This document shows positions 43,121-52,276 of a stretch of DNA of 64,000 nucleotides, piece by piece. The first letter of the stretch is position 1, and the number at the start of each line of letters is the position of its first letter. The position numbers and the translations under genes were made by a program. The stretch is taken from NCBI RefSeq assembly GCF_025398275.1, contig NZ_JAODOR010000010.1, forward strand, positions 186,001 to 250,000. The letters run 5' to 3'. The DNA comes from Microbacterium memoriense (GTDB lineage Bacteria; Actinomycetota; Actinomycetes; Actinomycetales; Microbacteriaceae). The notes beneath the pieces are model-generated. The model made no database searches. It saw nothing but the letters and a program-made list of their open reading frames with translations, and was not told the DNA's origin.

Positions 43121-44461
43121 TCACACCTGCGTCGTGACTGCGCCCGTCACCGCGAGGGACGCCGGGGCCAGCGCACGCGCCGAAGCGACCGCCCCCATCC
43201 GCCACAGGCCAGCGACGCTGACCGCGAAGACGCCGACGAGCATCACATTGCGCGCCAGCAGCACAGAGGCCGCGACGGGATCTGCGTCGACGAGCGGCAT
43301 ATAGAGGATCGGGAAGACGATGGTCGTGGCCACCGAGATTCCGGCCATCCACCAGGCGACCGAACGCCACGCGTCCGGTTCGACGGCCAGCCCGACGGCG
43401 ACGATCGGCGTGAGCCACAGCATGTACTGCGGCGAGCCGACCTTGTTGAAGATGATGAGCGCACCCACAAGCGCGAACGATCCCCGCACGATCAGCCGCT
43501 GCTCGAACCCCGGTGTCACGCGGCTGGCGTGCGCGGCCGCGCGGCGAGCGCGCCAGAGCAGCAGCAGGATCAGCCCGAAGGCGATCGGCATCGCCACACC
43601 CACGAGGTGCCCGGCCAGTTGCTCGCCGGGCCCGGTGACCTCACGCGTGGCGAGCTCGATATTGTTCCGGATCTGCGATCCGGGAATGCCGAGCACCGTC
43701 GCCCACACCCAGGGAGTCGCAACCGGTGCTTCCAACTGGACCGCGCGATCGCTCTGGATCGTGATGAAGCTGAAGAGATTCGACGCGCCGCCGAACGCCA
43801 CGACGGTCGCGGACACGACTGCTGAGACGCCGACTCCACCGAAGATGATCCCTCGTCGGCGCGACGATACCGTGACGGCGGCGGCGGCCAGAGCAACCGG
43901 CCACACCTTGATCCACGTGCCGGCGGCGATCAACACACCGGCCACCGCGGGTCGTCGCGCGACGTATACGAGCGCGGCGATCGCCAGCGGCGCCGAGAAC
44001 GCCTCGAGGCGCAGCATCGACACCGGCGCCAGCAGGATCTGGATCAGCAGCCAGTACCAGGCCGCGGGATAGCCGGACAAGCGGCGTAGTCCGCCGGTGA
44101 GAGCAAGGATCGCGAGGAGATTGGCGACGGCGACGAGAATCAGCCAGACGAGCTGATAGTTGTATGCGCCGGCGACGATCGGAGCGACGATCGGCAGGAG
44201 CGCACCCGCCGGGTACACCCACGGGTCGTCGAGGACGGGCCACTGGCCGTGCAGCGCCTGCATCGCCCACAAGCGGTAGAGCGGCAGGTCGCCCTGCGTG
44301 CCACCGAAGAGGATCACGTGCAGCAGGCCGATCAGGTACACGACGTGGACGGTGGCGAATCCCCAGAGCAGGCCGCGTCGGGTCATGCCCCACACGCCAA
44401 GCCGCTGAGAGAGCACGGCCAGGCGTTCGGCCACACGCGTGCCCCCGTCGAGTGTCGTCAC
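43121..44461 (-). CDS. Polytopic glycosyltransferase, GT87/DUF2029-like
   Basis: The 446-residue protein has about ten membrane helices. After the first helix it has a loop with LPLYRLWAMQALHGQWPVLDDPWVYPAG, in the place of the catalytic first loop of GT-C enzymes, although a clear DE or DD catalytic pair is not obvious. The later helices include GSPQYMLWLTPIVAV, typical of actinobacterial alpha-mannosyltransferase-like proteins. It probably transfers a sugar from a lipid carrier outside the membrane. The GTG at 44461 has a GGAGAG ribosome site. Confidence 0.78.
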   Translation of the reverse strand: MTTLDGGTRVAERLAVLSQRLGVWGMTRRGLLWGFATVHVVYLIGLLHVILFGGTQGDLPLYRLWAMQALHGQWPVLDDPWVYPAGALLPIVAPIVAGAYNYQLVWLILVAVANLLAILALTGGLRRLSGYPAAWYWLLIQILLAPVSMLRLEAFSAPLAIAALVYVARRPAVAGVLIAAGTWIKVWPVALAAAAVTVSSRRRGIIFGGVGVSAVVSATVVAFGGASNLFSFITIQSDRAVQLEAPVATPWVWATVLGIPGSQIRNNIELATREVTGPGEQLAGHLVGVAMPIAFGLILLLLWRARRAAAHASRVTPGFEQRLIVRGSFALVGALIIFNKVGSPQYMLWLTPIVAVGLAVEPDAWRSVAWWMAGISVATTIVFPILYMPLVDADPVAASVLLARNVMLVGVFAVSVAGLWRMGAVASARALAPASLAVTGAVTTQV

Positions 44462-44600
44462 CTCTCCGACGCTAGGACCGGAGCCGGAAGAACAGGTTTC
44501 CGTTTGCTGTCCGTTGTCTGTCAAACAGGTGCACGCGGATGCCCGCGTTCTCCGCCGCACGGGGGAGGTCACCGGGAGTGGCCCCGCGTAGTTTGTGAGG

Positions 44601-45857
44601 ATGACTTCCGCCGTCCGCTCCGGAGTCACGCCGACCCAGGTCAGGCGTGACACATGGCTCGCGCTCGCCCTGTTCATCGGGGCGATCATCAGCGCCTGGC
44701 TCGGACAGGTTGCCGGCTTCTACGGCGACACCACGCCGAGTTTCGGATGGGCACTGCTGTATTCGGCGGGTCTCACCCTCCCGATCGCCCTGCGCCGCCG
44801 CTATCCCGAAGCCGTACTGGTCGTGATCGCCGTGGTGTTCTTCATCGGCGTCTCCGCGCGCATCCCCGAGGTCTACGTCGGCAACGTGTCGCTGTTCATC
44901 GCGATGTACACCGTCGGCGCGTGGGTCGACGATCGACGCCGCGCGACCATCGTGCGGGTCGTCGTCGTCGTGGGCATGTTCGCCTGGCTGCTCGTGACAA
45001 CTTTTCAGGCCGCCACGTCGCCCGATGAGGACGGACTGTCGCGCGCGGGATTGTTCTCGCCGTTCGCGGCGTACATCCTGATCCAGTTCCTCGTGAACGC
45101 GGCCTTCTTCGGCGGCGCGTACTTCTTCGGCGAGCGGGCGTATGCGGAGGCACGCTCCCGGGTCTCCCTGCAGGAGCGCACCGCCGAGCTGGAGCGCGAA
45201 CGCGAGCTGTCGGCCGCTCAGGCCGTGGCGCTGGACCGCGTCCGCATCGCGCGCGAACTGCACGACGTCGTCGCGCACCATGTCTCGGCGATGGGTGTTC
45301 AGGCCGGTGCTGCGCGTACGGTCATGGCCAGCGACCCGGCGGCTGCGCAGATCGCCCTCGCCAGCGTCGAGGCGTCGGCACGCGATGCGCTCACCGAGCT
45401 TCGGCAGCTGCTCGACACGCTGCGGACACCGTCGTCCGCCGACGCCGATGCTCCGACCGGGTCGACCATCCACCTCGCGGCGCTCCCCGCGCTCGTCGAG
45501 CACGCGACCAGCAATGGCCTGCCCACGACGCTCACCGTCGTCGGCGAGCCGGTCGATGCTCCCGAACTCGTGCAGGTGAACCTGTACCGGATCGCCCAAG
45601 AAGCCCTGACCAATGCGCGCCGACACGGTGGACCCGGTGCCGCCGCCGACCTCCGCGTGCGGTACACGCAGGATGCCGTCGAGCTCGAAGTCGTCAACGT
45701 CGGCCGCCGTCCACTCAGCGGGCGGGCGGGTCTCGGGCTCGTCGGCATGCGGGAGCGCGCGGCGGCATCCGGCGGAACGCTCGATGCCGGCCCCCGCGAG
45801 CGCGGCGGATTCCGCGTCCGCGCCCGTGTTCCTCTGGAAAGCGGGGTCGTCCGATGA
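44601..45857 (+). CDS. Sensor histidine kinase, NarL-partner (HisKA_3) type
   Basis: The 418-residue kinase has four to five N-terminal membrane helices, a coiled coil, then HisKA_3 with the phospho-acceptor His221 in RIARELHDVVAHHVSAM. The HATPase domain follows with RIAQEALTNARRHG and GLGLVGMRERAAASGG. It lies next to a LuxR-type regulator (ATGA overlap). The signal is unknown; the downstream ABC exporter suggests envelope stress or an exported compound. Confidence 0.93.
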   Translation: MTSAVRSGVTPTQVRRDTWLALALFIGAIISAWLGQVAGFYGDTTPSFGWALLYSAGLTLPIALRRRYPEAVLVVIAVVFFIGVSARIPEVYVGNVSLFIAMYTVGAWVDDRRRATIVRVVVVVGMFAWLLVTTFQAATSPDEDGLSRAGLFSPFAAYILIQFLVNAAFFGGAYFFGERAYAEARSRVSLQERTAELERERELSAAQAVALDRVRIARELHDVVAHHVSAMGVQAGAARTVMASDPAAAQIALASVEASARDALTELRQLLDTLRTPSSADADAPTGSTIHLAALPALVEHATSNGLPTTLTVVGEPVDAPELVQVNLYRIAQEALTNARRHGGPGAAADLRVRYTQDAVELEVVNVGRRPLSGRAGLGLVGMRERAAASGGTLDAGPRERGGFRVRARVPLESGVVR

Positions 45858-46516
45858 TCCGGGTGCTCTTGGTCGATGATCACGCCGTCATGCGTGCCGG
45901 CTTCCGGATGATCCTGCACACAGCCGGCGACATCGAGGTCGTCGGCGAAGCCGCCACGGGTCGCGAAGCGGTCGCCGCCGCGCGCACCCTGACACCGGAT
46001 GTCATCTGCATGGACGTCCAGATGCCCGACATGGACGGCCTCGAGGCCACCCGCCGGATCGTGTCCGACGCGGGGATGGCGGCATCCGTCGTGATCGTCA
46101 CGACGTTCGACCGGGACGATTACCTGTTCCAGGCGCTCGCCGCCGGCGCGAGCGGATTTCTGCTGAAGAATGCCGGCCCCGAAGAACTCATCGCTGCGGT
46201 GCGCGTCGCCGCGGCGGGCGATGCGCTGCTCGCGCCCGCCGTCACCAAGCGGGTCATCGAGCGATTCGCCTCGGCGCCCGAGGCGCGGCCCAGCGCACCT
46301 CAAGCCATCCCCGATGCTCCTCCCCTGGACCTCACGGAACGCGAGAACGACGTGCTCCACCTGCTCGCACAGGCGCGCAGCAACGCCGAGATCGCGCGCG
46401 AGCTGTTCATCGGCGAGGCGACGGTGAAGACGCACGTCTCGAACGTGCTGCAGAAGCTCGGGGCACGGGACCGCGTCGCGGCCGTCGTCTACGCCCATCA
46501 GCACGGACTCGCCTGA
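45854..46516 (+). CDS. Response regulator, NarL/LuxR family
   Basis: The 220-residue protein has a receiver domain with Asp54 (CMDVQMPDMDG) and a C-terminal LuxR helix-turn-helix (LTERENDVLHLLAQARSNAEIARELF, ATVKTHVSNVLQKLGARDRV). The start overlaps the kinase stop (ATGA). The two likely regulate the ABC exporter genes that begin about 100 bases downstream. Confidence 0.95.
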   Translation: MIRVLLVDDHAVMRAGFRMILHTAGDIEVVGEAATGREAVAAARTLTPDVICMDVQMPDMDGLEATRRIVSDAGMAASVVIVTTFDRDDYLFQALAAGASGFLLKNAGPEELIAAVRVAAAGDALLAPAVTKRVIERFASAPEARPSAPQAIPDAPPLDLTERENDVLHLLAQARSNAEIARELFIGEATVKTHVSNVLQKLGARDRVAAVVYAHQHGLA

Positions 46517-46612
46517 GATCTCCCCCACCCGGGCGCCCGATCTCCCCCTCCGGGCGGAGGCGGCGACCGGGCACCTCTTCGTACGGTGGAGAAACGACGA
46601 AAGGGAGTTCTG

Positions 46613-47497
46613 ATGCTCGAACTGACCGGAATCACCAAGAGCTACGGCGGACGCCGAGTGCTCGACGACGTGGGCTTCCGCGTCACGAAAGGCCGTCTGA
46701 CCGGCTTTGTCGGCGGCAACGGCGCCGGCAAGACGACCACGATGCGGATCGTTCTCGGCGTACTCGCCCGGGACGGCGGCGAGGTGACCCTGAACGGCGC
46801 GTCCGTCACCGCGGCGGACCGCCGGCGCTTCGGGTACATGCCCGAGGAACGCGGTCTCTACCCGCGGATGCGGGTGCTGGAGCACATCGTCTACCTCGCC
46901 CGCCTGCACGGCTTCTCGAAGGCGGATGCCACGACCCGCGCGACAGCGCTCCTGGAGGAGCTGGGGCTCGGTGAACGGCTCGGAGACAACATCGAGACCC
47001 TGTCGCTCGGCAACCAGCAACGCGCGCAGATCGCCGCGGCTCTGGTCCACGACCCCCAGGTGCTGATCCTCGACGAACCGTTCTCCGGCCTCGACCCGAT
47101 CGCGGTCGACGTCGTCGCGGGCGTCCTCCAGGCGCGCGCGGCGGATGGTGCTGCCGTGCTGTTCTCATCGCACCAGCTCGATGTCGTCGAGCGCTTGTGC
47201 GACGACCTCGTGATCATCGCCGGCGGTACGATCCGGGCGACCGGCGACCGTGAATCCCTTCGCGCCCAACACGCGCAGCGACGATTCGAGCTCGTCTCGG
47301 CCGGCGACGCCGGCTGGCTCCGCGACGAACCCGGAGTCGAGGTCGTCGACTTCGACGGCGGATACGCCGTCTTCGACGTCGACACCGACGAGACCGCGCA
47401 GCGCGTGCTCCGCCGCGCCGTCGCCGCGGGCGATGTCGCCAGCTTCGCTCCCCGACACCCGTCCCTCGCGCAGATCTTCAAGGAGGTCATCCAGTGA
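46613..47497 (+). CDS. ABC exporter ATP-binding protein (NatA-like)
   Basis: The 294-residue ATPase has Walker A GGNGAGKTTT, the signature LSLGNQQRAQIAAAL (a variant with L-G-N-Q instead of S-G-G-Q), and Walker B VLILDEPFSGLD, with a C-terminal accessory domain of about 85 residues. It pairs with the ABC-2 permease that overlaps its stop by GTGA. The ATG at 46613 fits the family; a longer in-frame start upstream is not needed. Confidence 0.93.
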   Translation: MLELTGITKSYGGRRVLDDVGFRVTKGRLTGFVGGNGAGKTTTMRIVLGVLARDGGEVTLNGASVTAADRRRFGYMPEERGLYPRMRVLEHIVYLARLHGFSKADATTRATALLEELGLGERLGDNIETLSLGNQQRAQIAAALVHDPQVLILDEPFSGLDPIAVDVVAGVLQARAADGAAVLFSSHQLDVVERLCDDLVIIAGGTIRATGDRESLRAQHAQRRFELVSAGDAGWLRDEPGVEVVDFDGGYAVFDVDTDETAQRVLRRAVAAGDVASFAPRHPSLAQIFKEVIQ

Positions 47498-48585
47498 ACA
47501 CGTCCACCCCGTCCTTCGCACAGAGCGTGTGGCTGGTCACCGAGCGTGAGGTCGGCTCGAAACTGCGCAGCAAAGCGTTCCTGATTTCAACCGGCATCCT
47601 GTTCGCGCTCGCGCTCATCGGTGTGCTCTGGGGAGGTTTCACGGCCCAGAGCGACTCCCGCATCCCGGTCGCCGTCACCCCCGACACCGCAGCGGTCGTG
47701 GCCGGATACGACGAGGCGCTCGAGGTCACCGAAGCCGCCGACACCGAGGCCGCTCGCGACCTCGTCCGCTCCGGTGACGTCGACGCGGCCCTCGTCCCCG
47801 GTGGCAGCGGCGACTTCTCGTACACGCTCGTCGGGGACACCGCGATCCCGTCGGGACTCATGCCGTTGCTGAGCGCCAGCCCGCCCGTGGAGCTTCTGAC
47901 CACCGAGGGCACCGACCCGTTCCTCCGCTACATCGTGAGCTTCGGGTTCGGGATCATCTTCTTCATGGCGGCACTGACCTTCGGGTCGACGATCGCGCAG
48001 TCCGTGGTGGAGGAGAAGCAGACCCGCGTCGTCGAGCTGCTCATCTCGGCGATTCCGACGCGCGCGCTCCTGGCCGGCAAGGTGATCGGCAACACTGTCC
48101 TCGCGGTCGGCCAGATCATCGGCCTCGCCGCGATCGCCATCGTCGGGCTCACCGTCACCGGGCAGAGCGAATTGCTGACGGGCCTCGGCGCTCCGCTCAT
48201 CTGGTTCGCGGTGTTCTTCCTGTTCGGGTTCATCCTGCTGGCGGCATTGTTCGCGGCCGCCGGTGCGATGGTGTCACGCCAAGAAGACATCGGATCCACT
48301 ACGACACCACTGACCTTCCTCGTCATGGCGCCGTATCTGCTCGTCGTCTTCTTCAACGACAATTCACTCGTGATCACGATCATGTCGTATGTGCCGTTCT
48401 CGGCTCCCGTGGGGATGCCGGTGCGCATCTTCCTCGGTGAGGCCCAGTGGTGGGAGCCGCTGCTGTCGCTGGCGATCCTGCTGATCACGTGTGCCGCGGC
48501 GATCTGGGTGGGCGCGAAGATCTACGAGAACTCGATCCTCCGCATGGGCGCCCGCGTCAAGCTGTCCGAGGCTCTCGCCGGCTGA
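47494..48585 (+). CDS. ABC-2 type permease (NatB-like)
   Basis: This 363-residue permease has one N-terminal helix, a large extracellular domain of about 110 residues (DSRIPVAVTPDTAAVVAGY onward), and five to six helices starting with FLRYIVSFGFGIIFFMAALTFG and including SVVEEKQTRVVELLISAIPT. That is the NatB/YhaP plan. GTG at 47494 overlaps the ATPase stop. Substrate unknown; relatives move Na+ or antibiotics out. Confidence 0.92.
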   Translation: MNTSTPSFAQSVWLVTEREVGSKLRSKAFLISTGILFALALIGVLWGGFTAQSDSRIPVAVTPDTAAVVAGYDEALEVTEAADTEAARDLVRSGDVDAALVPGGSGDFSYTLVGDTAIPSGLMPLLSASPPVELLTTEGTDPFLRYIVSFGFGIIFFMAALTFGSTIAQSVVEEKQTRVVELLISAIPTRALLAGKVIGNTVLAVGQIIGLAAIAIVGLTVTGQSELLTGLGAPLIWFAVFFLFGFILLAALFAAAGAMVSRQEDIGSTTTPLTFLVMAPYLLVVFFNDNSLVITIMSYVPFSAPVGMPVRIFLGEAQWWEPLLSLAILLITCAAAIWVGAKIYENSILRMGARVKLSEALAG

Positions 48586-48599
48586 CAATGAGACGGTAT

Positions 48600-48635
48600 C
48601 ACGCCGCCGACGAGGAGCTTCTCGTCGGCGGCGTG
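48600..48635 (+). terminator. Strong hairpin after the ABC permease gene
   Basis: CACGCCGCCGACGAG (48600-48614) and its exact complement (48621-48635) enclose a 6-base loop, a 15-base perfect stem just after the permease stop. It lies between convergent genes and would end transcription on both strands. Confidence 0.85.
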
Positions 48636-48664
48636 TGGCCGTCGCCGACGAGAATGACGACCTC

Positions 48665-49048
48665 TCAGCCGTCGACGATCACCGAGAGGATGTTGCCTGC
48701 GGGGTCACGGAACCATGCGATGTCGGGTCCACCGGATCCCCGAGAGATACCTCGCCCATCCGTCCCGAAGTCGGGATCGGTGTAGATCTTGGTGACCACA
48801 CCCGCCGCATTCAGTTCGGAGACGGCCTCATCGATGTCGGCGACCACCAGATTCAGGACCGTGAATCCGGCCGGCTGGTGATTCGGCTTGGGATAGGCGA
48901 TGGCGTGCCCGCCCCCGGGAAACCGGATCTCCATGATCCCCATCTCGCCGATGTGGGCATCCAATCCGAGTACCCCCGCGTAGAACGCTTCCGCAGCGGC
49001 GATGTCATCGACGGAGAATCCGGCGAACGCGCCCTCGACCGGAACCAT
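48665..49048 (-). CDS. VOC/glyoxalase-superfamily protein
   Basis: This 127-residue protein is a single VOC domain: GFSVDDIAAAEAFYAGVLGLD at the start, FTVLNLVVADIDEAVSELNAAG in the second half, and WFRDPAGNILSV at the end. The family includes lactoylglutathione lyases, dioxygenases and drug-binding proteins, and the metal ligands here do not settle which. The ATG at 49048 is preferred to a GTG two codons upstream. Confidence 0.87.
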   Translation of the reverse strand: MVPVEGAFAGFSVDDIAAAEAFYAGVLGLDAHIGEMGIMEIRFPGGGHAIAYPKPNHQPAGFTVLNLVVADIDEAVSELNAAGVVTKIYTDPDFGTDGRGISRGSGGPDIAWFRDPAGNILSVIVDG

Positions 49049-49126
49049 GGCCACATCCGATCCCGGTCGCGCACACGGCCGATCCGATCAGTATCGGCCC
49101 GCGGGGTGACTATGTCGAGGGCCTCG

Positions 49127-49591
49127 TCACCGCTCGACGAGGATGCCGTCGGCGTCGGCCCAGACATGACGCCCGGGCGCGAAGTGGACACCCGCGATCA
49201 CGACCGGGACGTCGACCTCGCCGACGCCGTCTTTCGCGCTCTTGCGGGGGTTCGAGCCGAGTGCTTTGACACCGAGCGGGAGGGTCGCGATGACGGCGCG
49301 GTCTCGGATCGCCCCATGCACGATGATGCCGGCCCAGCCGTGGGCGACCGCGGATGCCGCGATCAGGTCACCCACGAGAGCAGACTCGAGCGACCCACCG
49401 CCGTCGATGACCAGGACGGCGCCTCCTCCGGGTGTCGCGAGGACCTGCTTGACCAGCGCATTGTCACGGTGGCAGCGAATCGTACGGATCGGCCCGTCGA
49501 ACGAGACCCGACCGCCTAGGTCGTGCAAAGGCAGAGCCAACGAGTCCAGCTCATCGCCTCGGTCGTCGAAGAGGTCAGCGGTGGAGGTCAT
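49127..49591 (-). CDS. rraA: RraA-like protein
   Basis: The 154-residue protein has the RraA fold: GGRVSFDGPIRTIRCHRDNALVKQ, GGAVLVIDGGGSLESALVGDLIA, and HGAIRDRAVIATLPLGVKALGSNPRKSAKDGVGEV. In E. coli RraA inhibits RNase E; in other bacteria close relatives are 4-hydroxy-4-methyl-2-oxoglutarate aldolases. The G-D-L-x20-R-D aldolase signature is visible here, so an aldolase role is possible. Which one applies is open. Confidence 0.9.
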   Translation of the reverse strand: MTSTADLFDDRGDELDSLALPLHDLGGRVSFDGPIRTIRCHRDNALVKQVLATPGGGAVLVIDGGGSLESALVGDLIAASAVAHGWAGIIVHGAIRDRAVIATLPLGVKALGSNPRKSAKDGVGEVDVPVVIAGVHFAPGRHVWADADGILVER

Positions 49592-49765
49592 GCTTCCACG
49601 GTAGAACCGGCATCCGGGAGATCGCGGCTCGTCAGCAAGAGAAGATGTGCCCGACTTCTGTCCAGGAGAGAAATCCCCCGAATGGACGGAATACGGCCAC
49701 GATGCATACGGTTGCATGAGGATGGGCCGACGGCGTCCCGGCCGACACACCCGCAAGGAGACGCC

Positions 49766-50347
49766 ATGAGCATGATCGCCGACCACACCGCCCAGACCGA
49801 CGCGCCGATCCTCGACGTGCTCGCCGAACGCTGGAGCACCCGGATCTTCGACCCGCGCACCCCGATCGACGAAGCCGCCCTGGCGAGCGCGCTCGAAGCC
49901 GCGCGCTGGGCTCCCTCGGCCAGCAACACCCAGCCCTGGCGCTTCATCGTCGCGCGGCGCGGTACCACCGAACACGCGGCGATCGTCGACTCCCTGATGG
50001 GCTTCAACCAGAGCTGGGCGGCCGACGCTGCCGCTCTCGTCGTCTTCGCCACCGTGAGCTCGCTCGACGGCAAACCGCTCGTCTGGGCCGCCTACGATGC
50101 CGGCCAGGCGGCCGCGCACTTCACGGTGCAGGCCCACGCCTCCGGTCTGTTCACCCACCAAATGGGCGGCTTCGACCGTGCCACGTTGGCCGAGACGTTC
50201 GAATTCGGCGATGAACTCGCTGCCGTCACCGTGATGGCGGTCGGCGCACTCGGTGACATCGACAGCGCGCCCGAGCAGCTGCGCGAGCGTGAACTCACGC
50301 CCCGCACGCGGCGACCGATCGCCGAGTCGCTGATCGTCAACGCCTGA
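49766..50347 (+). CDS. Nitroreductase family protein
   Basis: The 193-residue flavoprotein has the N-terminal RWSTRIFDPRTPID, the FMN-binding APSASNTQPWRFIVAR and the motif HFTVQAHASGLFTHQMGGFD. It would reduce nitro compounds, quinones or similar acceptors using NAD(P)H. The ATG at 49766 has an AAGGAG ribosome site. It precedes the type III PKS gene by 67 bases on the same strand, but nothing shows that it belongs to that cluster. Confidence 0.92.
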   Translation: MSMIADHTAQTDAPILDVLAERWSTRIFDPRTPIDEAALASALEAARWAPSASNTQPWRFIVARRGTTEHAAIVDSLMGFNQSWAADAAALVVFATVSSLDGKPLVWAAYDAGQAAAHFTVQAHASGLFTHQMGGFDRATLAETFEFGDELAAVTVMAVGALGDIDSAPEQLRERELTPRTRRPIAESLIVNA

Positions 50348-50414
50348 CACAGCACAGATCTCGGTTCGCGACAACCGGTATCGCGCGACGCGGAAAGCGG
50401 CTTAGTCTGCGCTG

Positions 50415-51557
50415 ATGAGCGCATCGATCATCGGCATCGGCACCGCCGTTCCGGACACCCGGCTGACGCAGGACGACGTCCGCGACCTGTTCGCCGCGCA
50501 GCCGGGACTTGACCGCGTCGCCCGGCGCATCATTACGGCCGCGTTCGATCACTCGGCCATCGACACCCGTCATACCGTCTTGCCCGAACTCGTCTCGGGC
50601 GGGTCGGTGTTCGTGGACGCCGAGACGCGTCAGATCGGGATGCCGGCGACCGGGGTGCGCAACGCGATCTATGCGCGTGAGGCGCCCGAGCTGTTCGCCG
50701 CCGCCGCCCGCGATGCGCTGCAGCGCGCCCAGGTCCGCGCGGACGAGGTCACCCACGTCGTGACGGCCTCGTGCACCGGATTCTTCGCCCCGGGGCCGGA
50801 GTTTCGACTGGTGCGCGACCTCGGCCTGGCGCCGACCGTGTCGCGCGAACACCTGGGGTTTCTCGGGTGCGCAGCCGCGATCCCCGCACTGCGCTCTGCG
50901 GCACGCATCTGCGCCACCGACCCCTCTGCGCTCGTGCTCGTGGTGTGCGCCGAGATCTGCACCATCCACCTCCGGTCCTCATCGGACCCGGACCAGATCG
51001 TGTCGTCGGCGGTCTTCGCCGACGGCGCGGCGGCCGCGGTCGTCACCGGCGCCCCCGCCACGACAGTCCCCCATCTCGAGCTCGACCGGTTCGCCACCGC
51101 GATCACCGATGACGGCGAGTCGGCGATGGGATGGACGATCGGCGATCATGGATTCGAGATGACGCTGACGGCCGAGGTCCCCCGCATCGTCGGTCGAGAA
51201 GTGAAGAACGCACTGAGTCCGCTGCTCGGGGAAGGCCCGGTCGACCTGTGGGCGGTGCACCCGGGCGGGCGCAGCATCCTGGACCGCGTCGAGGCGGCGT
51301 GCGGGCTGGAGGGCGATGCTCTCCGGCATTCACGCGACGTTCTGCGCACCTACGGCAATATGTCGTCGGCCACGATCCTGTTCATCCTGCAGCGGATGCT
51401 GGCCGACCCGGCGACTCCGGACGGCGCACGGATGCTGGCCGTCGCCTTCGCGCCGGGCCTCACCGTGGAGTCGACTCTGCTGACGGTACGCACCTCCGCG
51501 ACCGCGACCGCCGGCCACCCTGCCCGCGAGAGCGCGACGTCGGTTCCCTCACGATGA
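50415..51557 (+). CDS. Type III polyketide synthase
   Basis: The 380-residue chalcone-synthase-fold protein has the full triad: Cys152 (EHLGFLGCAAAIPALRSA), His282 (LWAVHPGGRSILDRVEA) and Asn315 (YGNMSSATILFIL). It condenses malonyl-CoA onto a starter and cyclises the chain, giving alkylresorcinols, alkylpyrones or similar. It leads an operon with a methyltransferase and a flavin monooxygenase (ATGA and GTGA overlaps), like the srsABC operon of Streptomyces. The long alkyl-starter preference is inferred and not visible. Confidence 0.93.
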   Translation: MSASIIGIGTAVPDTRLTQDDVRDLFAAQPGLDRVARRIITAAFDHSAIDTRHTVLPELVSGGSVFVDAETRQIGMPATGVRNAIYAREAPELFAAAARDALQRAQVRADEVTHVVTASCTGFFAPGPEFRLVRDLGLAPTVSREHLGFLGCAAAIPALRSAARICATDPSALVLVVCAEICTIHLRSSSDPDQIVSSAVFADGAAAAVVTGAPATTVPHLELDRFATAITDDGESAMGWTIGDHGFEMTLTAEVPRIVGREVKNALSPLLGEGPVDLWAVHPGGRSILDRVEAACGLEGDALRHSRDVLRTYGNMSSATILFILQRMLADPATPDGARMLAVAFAPGLTVESTLLTVRTSATATAGHPARESATSVPSR

Positions 51558-52276
51558 GCACCGCGGGATTCGCGCGGCGCGACACGGCGCTGCGTGAACT
51601 GATGGACGACCCCGCGTGCGACGCGACGAGGCTTCGGCGCACGCTCGAACGGTTCGCGGTCGTCAACCGGCTGGTCTCCGGCTGGGGCGGGGTTTACCGC
51701 GAGCACATCCGTCCGCTCGCTCGCCGTCGCGCGGCAGACGGCACTCCCCTCCGGATCCTCGATATCGGCTGCGGCGGGGGCGATGTGCTCGAACGTCTCA
51801 TCGCCCTGGCGCGCGCGGACGGTGCCGAAGTGGACGCGGTCGGCATCGATCCCGACGCCCGCTCCCTCGCCGTCGCGCTCGCGCGGCCCGGGCACCGCGC
51901 CGACTACCGCCGCGCGCACAGCTCCGATCTCGTCGCGGAGCTCGCCACCGGTGCCGCCCGCTTCGACGTCGTGATCTCCAACCACGTGCTGCATCACCTC
52001 GACGATGCAGCTTTGGCCACCGTCCTCCGTGATTCGGATGCGCTCGCGCGCTCGCTCGTCGTCCACTCCGACATCGCGCGCTCACCGGTGGCCTACGCGG
52101 CCTACGCCGTCGGGATCACGCCGCTCGCACCGGGCAGCTTCCTCCGGACGGACGGGCTCCGCTCGATCCGTCGAAGCTGGACGCCGCGAGAACTCGCCCC
52201 CGCCCTTCCCGCGGGGTGGCAGGTCTTGCGTCCCGGTCGCTTCCGCTTGCTCGCCGTGCGCGGGGAGCGTCCGTGA
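51554..52276 (+). CDS. SAM-dependent class I methyltransferase of the PKS cluster
   Basis: The 240-residue protein has motif I ILDIGCGGGDVLERL, motif II-type acidic ends (VGIDPDARSLAVAL) and motif post-I FDVVISNHVLHHLDDAAL. Its start overlaps the synthase stop (ATGA) and its stop overlaps the monooxygenase start (GTGA). It likely methylates a phenol or carbon of the polyketide ring, as SrsB does for alkylresorcinols. Confidence 0.9.
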   Translation: MSTAGFARRDTALRELMDDPACDATRLRRTLERFAVVNRLVSGWGGVYREHIRPLARRRAADGTPLRILDIGCGGGDVLERLIALARADGAEVDAVGIDPDARSLAVALARPGHRADYRRAHSSDLVAELATGAARFDVVISNHVLHHLDDAALATVLRDSDALARSLVVHSDIARSPVAYAAYAVGITPLAPGSFLRTDGLRSIRRSWTPRELAPALPAGWQVLRPGRFRLLAVRGERP

